DNA of 21,798 bases from an uncultured Oscillospiraceae bacterium (GCA_910579155.1 CAJTTS010000054.1:1-21798), one strand, 5' to 3'; positions 8,231 to 16,916 are shown, numbered from the stretch's first letter. The notes: generated by a model not told the origin, from the sequence alone. Numbers and translations: made by a program.

Positions 8231-10697
8231 AACCAGCGATGGCCGCTACATCAAAATATTGGAGATCGAACCGATCAACTTCCTCTTGCGCTCAAGTGAA
8301 GAACAGTGGGGCATCATCTCCACCTTCGCCAGTTGGTTGAAAATATCCCCCATGCGGCTGCAGTTTAAATCTGTTACCCGCCGGGCGGACTCGGATAAAT
8401 ATATCGCTGGATTGAGGGAAGACCTGAAGCAGGAGGAGGTGGCAGCCTGCCGCACTCTTGGTGAAGGGACAATTCGCTTTATTCGGGAGGAAGGCAGCCG
8501 GGAGGCATTATCCCGGCGGTTCTTTTTGATCTTCCAGTATGAGGCCGCCAGCCGCAGGCAGGTAGATGCAGACTACAGCGAAATCTATGCTGCGCTCCAG
8601 ACTGCGGCGCAGAACGCCCGAACCTACTTTGCTCAGTGCGGCAACAGTATCGTCCAGCCCAAAGATGAAGATGCTTTTGTGGCAGAGGTGCTGTATATGT
8701 ACTTCAATCGCCGTTCCTGTGTGGATGACCCATTCCAAAACCGTCTCAACCGCGTAGTTGTGGACGCAATGACCGCTAAAAAGCGAGTTATCGGCATAGA
8801 CCCTGTACCCAGGATCAGAGCGGTAAACTTTGTTGCTCCCCGGGGACTTGACCTGACCCATGCTGGCTACGTCGTTATGGACGGTTCCTACTACACCTAC
8901 CTCTACATCCGCAAAAACGGATTTCCGCAGCAGGTACGGGGCGGCTGGATGTCCGCCCTGATCAATGCGGGCGAAGGTGTAGATATCGACCTGCATCTGC
9001 GGCGGGAGATCCGTGGCAAGACCATCGACCGGGTGGCCCAGCGCATCCGGCTCAACCGCACCAAACTGCGTGAACTGCAAGACACCTCCACAGACTATGA
9101 GGAGCTGGCCGGTTCTATTCAGGCCGGCTACTACATCAAGCAGGGTCTGTCCAGCCGGAACGAGGATCTGTTCTATATGTCAGTGTTCATCACCATCTCC
9201 GGTGCTTCCTATGAAGAGTTGATTTGGCGCAAGCAGCAGATGACTGACCTAATGAAATCCATGGACATTCAGGTGTCGGACTGCGCGTTCCAGCAGGAGG
9301 CCGCGCTGCGGTCCACTATGCCGTTTCTCAATATAGACGCCAGCTTGGAGCGTAAGTCCAAGCGAAATGTGCTGACGAGCGGTGCCGCCTCCACTTATAT
9401 GTTCACCAGCTTTGAACTCTCCGATGACAACGGCATCCTGTTAGGCCTTAACCGGCACAACAATTCCCTGTGCATCGTGGATCCGTTCAACACGAAGGTG
9501 AATAAAAACGCCAACTTCACTATATGCGGCACATCTGGGGCCGGAAAGACCTACACCATGCAGGTCATGGCGCTGCGTATGCGGATGCGGGGAATCCAGT
9601 GCTTTATTTTGGCACCCTTAAAAGGCCATGAGTTCAAGCGGGCCTGCCACAAGGTCGGCGGCTCCTATATCAAATTGGCGCCTGGCTCCACAGCCTGTAT
9701 CAACGTGATGGAGATCAGACCCACCATCACGCCGGAGATGGAGCTGATCGACGAGCTGGACTACAGCGACATTGATTCAATGCTGGCCAAGAAAATCCAG
9801 CAGCTTATGATCTCCTTCTCACTCCTGATCCCTGATATGAGCAATGAGGAAGAGCAGATGCTGGACGAGGCGCTGATCAAGACCTATGCCCAGTTTGGCA
9901 TCACCCACGACAACACCTCCCTCTATACGGACCCCGATAGGCGGTCCATGCGTCCCATGCCTATCTTGGGTGACCTCTACAACAATCTAAAGGAAAACGC
10001 AATGACCACCCGGCTGGCCACCATCGTCAGTCGTTTTGTCACTGGCAGCGCTCAGAGTTTCAACAGACAAACCAACGTGAACCTGGATAACAAATACGTT
10101 GTTCTGGACATTTCGGAACTCAAAGGCAAGCTGCTCCCAGTGGGTATGATGATCGCGCTGGACTATGTATGGGACCAGGTCAAGGCAGACCGCACCAAAC
10201 GGAAAATGGTCTTCATAGATGAAATTTGGAAACTGATTGGCGGCGCTGCAAATAAGCAGGCCGCTGAATTTTGTCTGGAGATCTTCAAAATCATCCGCGG
10301 TTATGGCGGAGGGGCTTTGGCCGCCACCCAGGATCTGTCCGACTTCTTTGGTCTGGAAGATGGCCGCTATGGTCGGGCGATTCTCAATAACAGTAAGACC
10401 AAGCTCATTCTGAACCTGGAGCCGGATGAAGCGGAATATGTCAAAGATGTGCTAAAACTCTCCCGTACCGAGCTGCGAAGCATCACCCAGTTTGAACGCG
10501 GCGAAGCGCTGCTTTCCAGCAACAGCAATAAAGTCCCCGTCATCATTAAGGCCTCCCATGAAGAGCAGCAAATGATTACCACTGACCGGGCAGAGCTGGA
10601 GGCCATGCTCTCTGAACTTCAGTCGGTAGCCGAAACCGCAGAACGCGGAGTCATTCCCCCTGGCGCAGAAGACCCGGAACTTGATATTGCGGAATAG
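8106..10697 (+). CDS. virB4: VirB4/TrbE-type conjugation ATPase
   Basis: This 863-residue ATPase would power assembly or substrate transport of the type IV secretion machine at the membrane. A Walker A motif GTSGAGKT is at residues 475-482 and a Walker B motif MVFIDE ends at D705-E706, followed by IWKLIG. The later ATQDLSDFF segment is typical of VirB4-like proteins. The N-terminal half (about 30-440) fits the VirB4 N-terminal domain with no transmembrane helix. The start is chosen at ATG 8106 because AGGAGGG (8087-8093) precedes it, although this places 125 bases inside the PrgI-like gene. Length is normal for Gram-positive VirB4 proteins. Confidence 0.93.
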   Translation: MAQPQHKRARHPQKQAPPPKGKKLEFVQDFIPLKELKNGIVETSDGRYIKILEIEPINFLLRSSEEQWGIISTFASWLKISPMRLQFKSVTRRADSDKYIAGLREDLKQEEVAACRTLGEGTIRFIREEGSREALSRRFFLIFQYEAASRRQVDADYSEIYAALQTAAQNARTYFAQCGNSIVQPKDEDAFVAEVLYMYFNRRSCVDDPFQNRLNRVVVDAMTAKKRVIGIDPVPRIRAVNFVAPRGLDLTHAGYVVMDGSYYTYLYIRKNGFPQQVRGGWMSALINAGEGVDIDLHLRREIRGKTIDRVAQRIRLNRTKLRELQDTSTDYEELAGSIQAGYYIKQGLSSRNEDLFYMSVFITISGASYEELIWRKQQMTDLMKSMDIQVSDCAFQQEAALRSTMPFLNIDASLERKSKRNVLTSGAASTYMFTSFELSDDNGILLGLNRHNNSLCIVDPFNTKVNKNANFTICGTSGAGKTYTMQVMALRMRMRGIQCFILAPLKGHEFKRACHKVGGSYIKLAPGSTACINVMEIRPTITPEMELIDELDYSDIDSMLAKKIQQLMISFSLLIPDMSNEEEQMLDEALIKTYAQFGITHDNTSLYTDPDRRSMRPMPILGDLYNNLKENAMTTRLATIVSRFVTGSAQSFNRQTNVNLDNKYVVLDISELKGKLLPVGMMIALDYVWDQVKADRTKRKMVFIDEIWKLIGGAANKQAAEFCLEIFKIIRGYGGGALAATQDLSDFFGLEDGRYGRAILNNSKTKLILNLEPDEAEYVKDVLKLSRTELRSITQFERGEALLSSNSNKVPVIIKASHEEQQMITTDRAELEAMLSELQSVAETAERGVIPPGAEDPELDIAE

Positions 10698-10720
10698 AAC
10701 TTATGAAAGGATGGTACACC

Positions 10721-11275
10721 GTGAACTTTCTTACACCACTTCGCCGTGAGGAGCAATTGCACTGCCGCCGGGTCTCGGCCATCAGCAAACTGCTGGCCGA
10801 AGCGGCTGGCGCATCGGCCCCCGAAGCAACAGCCATTGCACAGTCCGCTCTACTCCATGACATAGGCAAGTCAGCTCTGCCGCAGAGAATTTTCCATGCG
10901 CTCAGCCCCTTGTCGCAGCGTGAACAGGCCCTCCTGCGGGCCCACACCACCATTGGTAAAGAGCTGCTTGAGGGAACGGAGAGCATCCTGAGTACGGCAT
11001 CCATCGTTGCCTACCAGCACCATGAGTATCTGGACGGCAGCGGTTATTGGGGCCTGCGCGGCCAAGAGATCCATCCCCATGCCAAACTTATCACTGTTGT
11101 CGATGTGTTCGACACCCACACATTCCGTAAAGCATCTTGGGAGGATAACGATGTGCGGTGCTACCTGGAGCAACGTGCCGGAACGCAGTTGGACGCAGAG
11201 TCGATACGTTTGCTGCTATCCAATCTTAAACAGGTGTTGGATGCAGGTTATTCTGTAAATGCGTATAGCGGATAA
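10721..11275 (+). CDS. HD-GYP-like phosphohydrolase domain protein
   Basis: A 184-residue single-domain protein starting at GTG 10721, chosen because AAAGGATGG lies just upstream; an in-frame ATG at 10703 has no clear ribosome binding site. Metal-ligand motifs of the HD superfamily are present in order: H14, LLHDIGK (H46-D47), H75, YQHHEYLDGSGY (H100, H101, E102) and DVFD (D131). The HHE..DG.GY pattern with GLRG after it is the HD-GYP subtype, whose characterised members hydrolyse cyclic dinucleotides such as c-di-GMP. The usual P of GYP is replaced by W110. There is no receiver or other sensor domain. It follows VirB4 directly and may link second-messenger level to conjugation; other phosphohydrolase substrates are possible. 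Confidence 0.8.
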   Translation: MNFLTPLRREEQLHCRRVSAISKLLAEAAGASAPEATAIAQSALLHDIGKSALPQRIFHALSPLSQREQALLRAHTTIGKELLEGTESILSTASIVAYQHHEYLDGSGYWGLRGQEIHPHAKLITVVDVFDTHTFRKASWEDNDVRCYLEQRAGTQLDAESIRLLLSNLKQVLDAGYSVNAYSG

Positions 11276-11327
11276 AATACACATTTACAAACGGAATACT
11301 TATTTTTGATTTAAAGAGGTGACCACC

Positions 11328-11870
11328 ATGCTACTGCAAGAAGAACAGCACATCATACGCTGGCTGACCCAATATGGGGCGCTGGCCAAGACGCAGGTGA
11401 TTCGCCTGCTTAAAGACCAGTCTCCGGACAAAGCAGAACGGATTATCCGCCGGCTTAAACGGGAACTGATGATCTCCGATGTCGCCGGCGGTTACTATGT
11501 GGGGGTTGATTCCCTGACCCAGCCGGATCAACGCATCATCCTGGCCGTCTGGGTTCTGTTGGAGTTCATCGACCGGGTTGACCCCATGGCCCACTACCCT
11601 GCCACTTATCCGTCCCAGCTTTTCTTCCTTAAAGAAGATACCGGATATGAGATTGTGGTGCTTTACGACGGGGAGCAGCACCTGGCACGCCTGCTTCAGC
11701 CGCAGGAGGAGCTAAAATACATCTTTGTGCTTCCCCATATCGCCATGGCACAGGAGCTGGTTCTGCCTCCGGTACCCTGTTTGTTTGCTACTGTGGATTA
11801 TGCCGGGCAAGAGGTGCCGAAAGTCCGCTTTTATACGGAAGAAGGAGGACGCCGAAATGCCTCGCTCTGA
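11328..11870 (+). CDS. DUF5697-like ICE protein with N-terminal helix-turn-helix
   Basis: A 180-residue protein of unknown function. The first 65 residues look like a winged helix: QEEQHIIRWL, then AKTQVIRLL and ERIIRRLKREL. The remainder is an alpha/beta domain with no catalytic motif I recognise. It resembles ICE-associated proteins labelled DUF5697, judged from memory. ATG 11328 is preferred because AAAGAGGTG (11314-11321) precedes it; the GTG at 11319 lies inside that site. A 52-base AT-rich gap separates it from the HD-GYP-like gene. Its last 14 bases overlap the next start. A DNA-binding regulatory or DNA-processing role is inference. Confidence 0.65.
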   Translation: MLLQEEQHIIRWLTQYGALAKTQVIRLLKDQSPDKAERIIRRLKRELMISDVAGGYYVGVDSLTQPDQRIILAVWVLLEFIDRVDPMAHYPATYPSQLFFLKEDTGYEIVVLYDGEQHLARLLQPQEELKYIFVLPHIAMAQELVLPPVPCLFATVDYAGQEVPKVRFYTEEGGRRNASL

Positions 11871-12540
11871 TTTTGCGCGATGCCTGGAGGCTGCCCAGCG
11901 CCGCCTTGCCCGTGCCAATGCGGAGTTTGCCCGAACTGAGCAGCTGGCAGCACAGAAGAATATGCCCGAGGCCTTTGGCTCTGCGTTTGCTTTTGAGGCG
12001 GAGGTGGAAAAGCTGGCCTTACTGGCCCGGGTCCTGCCCGCCTATACCGGACATCCTAAAGCACTGGAGATGGCGGAGGAAACTATGGGGAAAACGATCC
12101 CGGTGGAGATGGGGTATGGGGAACACGGATGGTTCTGTCTGCGCATCCCCGCCTTGCTTCCTAAAAAGGGCAGCGGTTCACCCACCTACATTCAGGAATA
12201 CCTATATCCCGCGATGCGGAAATTTTTTGCCGGTAAGCCGCCTACGCACTACGTTGATTGTGTGCTGGCCTACCGGCATGTCTATGACCGAAATCGGCCG
12301 GAACGCGCTTGCCGCGACCATGACAATATTGAACAGAACATGGTTACAGACATCATAGCTCTATATCTTTTGCCTGATGATGCACCGCTCCGCTGCGCCC
12401 ACTACTACTGCAGCGCGGTGGGGGACCAGGACACGACGGAGGTTTATGTGATTCCCAAAGAACTGTTTCCCTGCTGGCTTGAAGCAGAAAAAGCAAACAA
12501 TTTGAAGGAGGAAAACCTGTATGAAACCCGTCCGATTTAA
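11857..12540 (+). CDS. Conserved ICE protein with RusA-like core (DUF6100-like)
   Basis: A 227-residue protein. The start is ATG 11857, nine bases after GGAGG (11844-11848); a longer frame from 11725 is only overlap with the previous gene. Residues 1-60 are predicted helical and rich in Ala, Glu and Arg. Residues 90-200 carry a pattern like RusA Holliday-junction resolvases: a short beta stretch, then CRDHDNIEQN (D154, D156, N157), D165, and LLPDDAPL (D174-D175). The spacing from the second Asp of D.DN to the later Asp is 19, as I recall for RusA D72-D91. The Lys usually found shortly after D.DN is missing (Gln160 nearby), so catalysis is doubtful. It may bind branched DNA during transfer. 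The DUF6100 label is from memory. Confidence 0.6.
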   Translation: MPRSDFARCLEAAQRRLARANAEFARTEQLAAQKNMPEAFGSAFAFEAEVEKLALLARVLPAYTGHPKALEMAEETMGKTIPVEMGYGEHGWFCLRIPALLPKKGSGSPTYIQEYLYPAMRKFFAGKPPTHYVDCVLAYRHVYDRNRPERACRDHDNIEQNMVTDIIALYLLPDDAPLRCAHYYCSAVGDQDTTEVYVIPKELFPCWLEAEKANNLKEENLYETRPI

Positions 12541-12706
12541 CCCCAAAAAGATGGGTGCGAAAGCGCCTTTTTTGAAGCCTTTTACACGCACACATTCCAA
12601 TCGCCGGAAAATCCTTGAGAAATCCGGCAAAAAGGGCCGGCCGGAGCGGCCTGATTTCGGCAAAGAGAGCTTGACTGTTGCCGAAAATCTGGAGGAGGGG
12701 CGATAA
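12521..12706 (+). CDS. Small basic hypothetical protein (61 residues)
   Basis: A short gene supported by AAGGAGG followed by a suitable spacer before ATG 12521, and by its neat fit between neighbours: it overlaps the preceding gene by 20 bases and shares one base (TAATG) with the next start. The N-terminal 45 residues are strongly basic (FNPKKMG, RRKILEKSGKKGRPERP) and the C-terminus is acidic. No domain is recognised. The charge suggests nucleic-acid binding or disorder, but this is not demonstrated. Confidence 0.6.
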   Translation: MKPVRFNPKKMGAKAPFLKPFTRTHSNRRKILEKSGKKGRPERPDFGKESLTVAENLEEGR

Positions 12707-13869
12707 TGGTGACGCTGCGCCCCGGCAGCCGTGTGTGGAGGCTTCTCACGGTGCTGTCCGCAGCCGGTGAGTTCCCCGCCCAGTCCTTGCATCTGCTTGG
12801 AAGTGAGCGTTCACTTGAAAAGCTGGTGCATCGGTTGGAGTCGCCCCAAGAGGTCCGCTCATTGGATGGCGCTGTCCTTGGATCGTACAAGCTGCTTACA
12901 GTGAGCGGCCGGCGGGAAAAGCGAACCATTCGCCTTTGCAAGGGGGCGCTTCCCCTCCTCCAATCATTGCACCCGGCAGCCCTCAGCAATTATCTGGCGA
13001 TGTATGGCGCTTATCGGTTTTCCAGCAATGACGCCCATGTGCAGCGGAATCATCGGGTTGCAGAGGCGCTGGCCATATGCCTGGGAGCCGGTGCCGAGGT
13101 CCGCCCTTATGCACTGCCCTCACTGCAGAAGCAGGGGATACACCAGGTTGTGCCCGGCAGTCCCAGCTTTTATATTGCCCGCAGTCTGAAACGGCTGGAC
13201 AATACTGAGATGAATAAGACAATTTTCACCAGACTGACCGGCGCGCTATTTTGTCCCGATGTCTGCTACGCTGTTTACAATGCCCGGGGTGCAGTGATGA
13301 AGTGGAGCGGTATGGGCGAGTTCAAGACCGCCAATCATCTGGCCGAACTGGCCAGGATGAATGCAGGCATTCCCCAGGCAGACCATGCGCTGCTCTTGGG
13401 TGAGTGCATGGATATTGCGCTCCAGACCTTGTTGGAGTCGGATAAGAGCAAACGCATGGAACTGCGCTTTGACCGGATATACCAGCATATCCACTACATC
13501 CCCATGAACAGCCAGGGGATGCGGATGCTGCGGATCCTCACGCTCCCAGACTGGAATGAGCAAATGCTCTCAGTAGTGTTTCCGCCGGAATGGAGGCTGC
13601 CCACCCCCAGCACGGTAGAATGTGACGCGAAGAGAGATACGAGCCTGATCCTGTCCCACCTTGATGGTGATATCGCCCGTCTTGTCAGACTCCGCCAGGC
13701 ATTGGAACACATTCACATCCCATATGAAGTCCTTTGCTTCCCCTGGCAGTCCACGTTCCTGCATAGATACTTTGGCGACCGTGTCCAACTGCGGGAAATT
13801 GATTTGGAGGCTTTAGAGTCTGCGCTTGGAATTGAGACATCGGGCACAGACAAGGAACCGTTTGATTGA
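12706..13869 (+). CDS. Replication-relaxation-like protein (winged helix plus PD...ExK motif)
   Basis: A 387-residue protein starting at ATG 12706 behind GGAGGGG. Residues 8-75 look like a winged helix-turn-helix (RVWRLLTVLSAAGEF, then LEKLVHRLE), followed by a segment containing NHRVAEAL (115-122). A later stretch has P184-D185 in a beta-type context and E205-F-K207 nineteen residues on, which fits a PD-(D/E)XK nuclease-like core. This combination resembles Replic_Relax family proteins of Gram-positive mobile elements, some of which act on plasmid DNA relaxation. The C-terminal third (about 290-387) has no recognised motif. The gene is translationally coupled to the small basic gene. The family call is tentative; DNA binding is the safer inference. 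Confidence 0.5.
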   Translation: MVTLRPGSRVWRLLTVLSAAGEFPAQSLHLLGSERSLEKLVHRLESPQEVRSLDGAVLGSYKLLTVSGRREKRTIRLCKGALPLLQSLHPAALSNYLAMYGAYRFSSNDAHVQRNHRVAEALAICLGAGAEVRPYALPSLQKQGIHQVVPGSPSFYIARSLKRLDNTEMNKTIFTRLTGALFCPDVCYAVYNARGAVMKWSGMGEFKTANHLAELARMNAGIPQADHALLLGECMDIALQTLLESDKSKRMELRFDRIYQHIHYIPMNSQGMRMLRILTLPDWNEQMLSVVFPPEWRLPTPSTVECDAKRDTSLILSHLDGDIARLVRLRQALEHIHIPYEVLCFPWQSTFLHRYFGDRVQLREIDLEALESALGIETSGTDKEPFD

Positions 13870-13881
13870 GGAGGGATTACA

Positions 13882-14481
13882 GTGGCGCAAGAACAGGAGA
13901 TGGCTTTGAATGCTCTCCGCGAGCTGATCCATTATCATAGAGCTTCATGGTCGGAAGGCTGCGGCTATACTGGGAATGAACAGCTTGTGTATCTCACAAT
14001 ACCGCAGTCGCAGATCGCCATTCGTTATGGGCTGCCGATGGGGATTCGCTGCATGTGCCCGACCGGAATAGGCCGCCCGCCTAGGAAGCCATATCGATAT
14101 ATCACGGTTAAAAATGCTGGACAGATGATGCAGTGGCTGTCTTATCCGGATATGGACAGCCTGCCATCCATCCATGCAGAGTTCCCGTGGCATATTCAAC
14201 AGCGGATGCGGGACTACATTTTGCAGATCATGGAGATTGAATGCCCGGATAGGCTGCCAATCAGGAAACCTGTTGCTCCGCTCCTCGGTGCGCAGGGTGA
14301 CATCTATAACCTGCTGTGCATAGCTAACCGCACTTTGCGGGGAGCGGGGCAGCAGGAGCAGGCGGAGCAAATGTGGCGTCTCGTTTTAAGCAGCGGCAGC
14401 TACTTCAATGCATTGACCATCATTGGTGAATATGTCGAGTTTGGCGAGGCCTTGCCGCAGGCCGCTGCAGGCAGCCGATAG
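13882..14481 (+). CDS. Hypothetical ICE protein
   Basis: A 199-residue protein starting at GTG 13882 after GAGGAGGG. The N-terminal half (1-125) contains several Cys, Tyr and Pro residues, including GIRCMCPTGI, with no known domain. The C-terminal half begins LLGAQGDIYNLL and continues with NRTLRGAGQQEQAEQM and a GEYVEF ending, resembling small stand-alone ICE/phage proteins of unknown function that carry a GDIYNL...RTL...GEYV pattern. This suggests a fusion of two modules. Its function is not recognised. Confidence 0.6.
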   Translation: MAQEQEMALNALRELIHYHRASWSEGCGYTGNEQLVYLTIPQSQIAIRYGLPMGIRCMCPTGIGRPPRKPYRYITVKNAGQMMQWLSYPDMDSLPSIHAEFPWHIQQRMRDYILQIMEIECPDRLPIRKPVAPLLGAQGDIYNLLCIANRTLRGAGQQEQAEQMWRLVLSSGSYFNALTIIGEYVEFGEALPQAAAGSR

Positions 14482-14500
14482 CACCAAAGAAAGGACCGTT

Positions 14501-14737
14501 TTGATTGTGAAGGATATCGAATATGAAATTGTCACTGAAATCGCTGTGCTGTCTGAGAGCGACAGTGGCTACACGAAAGAGATCAACCTTATATCCTGGA
14601 ACGGCGCGAAGCCGAAGTACGATATTCGCAGCTGGTCACCCGACTGGGAGAAATGCGGCAAGGGCATCACGCTGACAGAGGATGAAGCGAAGCAACTGCT
14701 TCTCGCCTTGAAAAACCAATTCCTTAGCTTGGCATAG
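14501..14737 (+). CDS. ydbC: YdbC/PC4-type single-stranded DNA-binding protein
   Basis: A 78-residue protein with the YdbC/PC4 (transcriptional coactivator p15) signature: EIVTEIAVLSES, then KEINLISWNG, KYDIRSWSP and GKGITLTEDE. Family members are dimers that bind single-stranded nucleic acid; in a conjugative element, coating the transferred strand or assisting transcription is plausible. A TTG start at 14501 is chosen because AAAGGA (14490-14495) lies five bases upstream; GTG 14507 is an alternative. An in-frame ATG at 14423 lies inside the previous gene and would add unrelated residues. Located directly before the VirD4 gene. Confidence 0.85.
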   Translation: MIVKDIEYEIVTEIAVLSESDSGYTKEINLISWNGAKPKYDIRSWSPDWEKCGKGITLTEDEAKQLLLALKNQFLSLA

Positions 14738-14794
14738 GTGGAACAGGCAGCCGCTCAATTCACTGGCCTTGCTAAGACGGGAGGAGGTTCCTAT

Positions 14795-16822
14795 GTGAAA
14801 TCAAATTGGACTAAAATTGTTGGCATTGTTCTGGCTGCAATTCTGGGTCTGGCGCTGCTGTTCTATTTGGGCGGCCTCGTTTGCCAGGTACATTGCAATT
14901 ATGTGCAGTGGATGTCGGGCGGAGGTATTACTGGCGAAGCAACGATAGCTCCAATCAAAACCGGTATACTGGATTGCTGGGCTAACGGAGTCACACTTAC
15001 CGGCCTCAAGTATGACCTGTTCATAATTGCTGTGGCTATTGGCATTTATGCCTTTTTCCGTCTCCAGGACCGGTTCAGCAGCCGGGATCGGGACGCCCGC
15101 AACTTCTCCCGCAGCAAGCGGGGCACCTACGGAACTGCAGGCTGGATGGGAGACCAGGAAATGCGTACCATACTGGAAGTGGCCAGCCCAGGCAAGGCCA
15201 GGGGCATCATACTGGGCCAGAACGAGCGCGGATCTGTTATCTGCCTCCCAGAGAACACCAGGCTCAACAAGCATATTGCTGTGTTTGGCTCCAGCGGAAC
15301 CATGAAATCCCGTGGCGTAATCCGGCCAGCCCTATTCCAGTGCATCCGGCGTGGGGAATCAGCCGTTGTGGCGGACCCAAAGTCGGAAATGTACGCAGAT
15401 ACGGTAGAGTTGTTCCGTAAGCACGGTTATACCGTCCGGGTCTATAACCTGCTCAAGCCGGAACTGAGTGATTCTTGGAACTGCATGTTTGACCTGGGCG
15501 GTGATACGCTAATGGCTCAGGTGCTTACAGATGTCATCATCTCCAATACCCGCAGCGGTGAAAAGGGAGACCATTTCTGGGACAACGGCGAGTCCAACCT
15601 GCTCAAAAGCCTCATTCTCTATGTGGATCTGGACGCCAGCCGCAAACCGGAGGAGCGAAACTTACCTGCTGTGTACCAGATGCTGACCCAGAACTCAGAA
15701 AAGCAGCTCACCGCCCTCTTTGACCGCCTGCCCATGAGCCATCCCGCAAAGGCCCCGTACAGCCTCTTCAGCCAGGGCAGTGACACGGTACGCGCCGGTA
15801 TCATACTGGGTTTGGGAACCCGGCTTCAGGTACTGCAGAGTGAGGCTGTGCGTCAGATCACCCGCCACTCAGACATCGACCTTACTGAACCGGGCAAAAC
15901 CAAATGTGTATATTACATCATCCTGGATGACCAGAACTCCTCTCTGGAATTTCTTTCATCCCTTTTCTTCGCCTTCCTGTTCATCAAGCTGGTTCGGTAT
16001 GCTGACAGCACGCCGGATCAGAGATGTAAAGTGCCCGTGAATATTATACTGGATGAGATGAACAACATCGGTATCATTCCAGACTTTGGGCGGCGGTTGA
16101 GTACTGTCCGGTCCCGGGCGCTGCAGATCCTGATGGCCTGCCAGTCCCTGCCCCAGCTCCAGAATCGGTATCCCAACAACCTCTGGGCGGAACTGGTGGG
16201 CAATGCAGATACTCAGTTGATGCTCGGCTGTACAGACGATGTTTCAGCTGAGTATTTCAGCAGCCGCAGCGGCGACATGACCGTGGAAGTGAACTCCACT
16301 ATGACGACACGGCAGAGTATTGCAATGGCCCAGGTCATCCCACAGTACCGATATACGGAGGGGCTTGGCCGTCGCCGGCTGCTCACCCCAGATGAAGTGC
16401 TGCGTTTGCCCAATGATGAACTGCTGATTATCATTCGCGGGCAAAAGGTACTGCGTGCCAGGAAATTCGACTATACCGGCCACCCATATGCAAAGGACTG
16501 TGTGAAAGCCAGTATCCTGGACTACAAATCCAACCACAGCCCCCCGCCAGCGCCAGAAATCATACAGGAAGAGCCAGCCGCAGCGGACAAAAAGAAGCAG
16601 CCCAAACCACAATCCCAAAAGCCGGTCGCGTCAGGCGCTGCACCTCCCCCTGCACCAGATGCCAGCAGCCAGGATACATCTACCCCTGAGGAGTCAGCAC
16701 CACATGAGGAGGCTGCATCTTCCCCCGCATCATCACAACAGCAAGAACAGCCCGTACCCCCCAAACCGGCCAGGCGTCCTAAGACACTCTACGAGAGTTC
16801 CCGGCCGCCGGTGGATTTTTAA
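14795..16822 (+). CDS. virD4: VirD4/TraG-type coupling protein
   Basis: A 675-residue conjugation coupling protein that would deliver relaxase-DNA to the secretion channel. The start is GTG 14795, seven bases after AGGAGG (14782-14787). An in-frame GTG at 14738, next to the YdbC stop, lacks a ribosome binding site. Two transmembrane helices lie at about 7-30 and 72-90, both typical of VirD4. The nucleotide-binding loop is GSSGTMKSR (165-173) and Walker B is VNIILDE (D420-E421), followed by the IPDFGRRLSTVRSRALQ segment and MACQSLPQL. The last 100 residues are Pro/Gln/Ala/Lys-rich and disordered, ending RRPKTLYESSRPPVDF. A terminator follows. Confidence 0.93.
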   Translation: MKSNWTKIVGIVLAAILGLALLFYLGGLVCQVHCNYVQWMSGGGITGEATIAPIKTGILDCWANGVTLTGLKYDLFIIAVAIGIYAFFRLQDRFSSRDRDARNFSRSKRGTYGTAGWMGDQEMRTILEVASPGKARGIILGQNERGSVICLPENTRLNKHIAVFGSSGTMKSRGVIRPALFQCIRRGESAVVADPKSEMYADTVELFRKHGYTVRVYNLLKPELSDSWNCMFDLGGDTLMAQVLTDVIISNTRSGEKGDHFWDNGESNLLKSLILYVDLDASRKPEERNLPAVYQMLTQNSEKQLTALFDRLPMSHPAKAPYSLFSQGSDTVRAGIILGLGTRLQVLQSEAVRQITRHSDIDLTEPGKTKCVYYIILDDQNSSLEFLSSLFFAFLFIKLVRYADSTPDQRCKVPVNIILDEMNNIGIIPDFGRRLSTVRSRALQILMACQSLPQLQNRYPNNLWAELVGNADTQLMLGCTDDVSAEYFSSRSGDMTVEVNSTMTTRQSIAMAQVIPQYRYTEGLGRRRLLTPDEVLRLPNDELLIIIRGQKVLRARKFDYTGHPYAKDCVKASILDYKSNHSPPPAPEIIQEEPAAADKKKQPKPQSQKPVASGAAPPPAPDASSQDTSTPEESAPHEEAASSPASSQQQEQPVPPKPARRPKTLYESSRPPVDF

Positions 16823-16852
16823 CCTTGCATGAAACATTTATTTATGGCGAAC

Positions 16853-16882
16853 AGCGTCCTTCCATCCGGAGGACGCTTTATT
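16853..16882 (+). terminator. Intrinsic terminator after virD4
   Basis: AGCGTCCTTCC pairs with GGAGGACGCT around ATCC with one bulged T, followed by TTTATT. It is placed 30 bases after the VirD4 stop and before the S1-domain gene, which therefore may have its own promoter or rely on read-through. Confidence 0.7.
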
Positions 16883-16916
16883 CGTATATCAAACAATCTA
16901 AAGGAGGACTCTTATT

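Noticed and set aside
11285..11313. Possible promoter TTTACA-17-TGATTT ahead of the DUF5697-like gene
   Set aside because: The -10 match is poor, and the stretch is simply AT-rich spacer within a likely operon.
14738..14794. GTG 14738 as the start of virD4
   Set aside because: No ribosome binding site, and the added 19 residues are unlike VirD4 N-termini; GTG 14795 has AGGAGG seven bases upstream.
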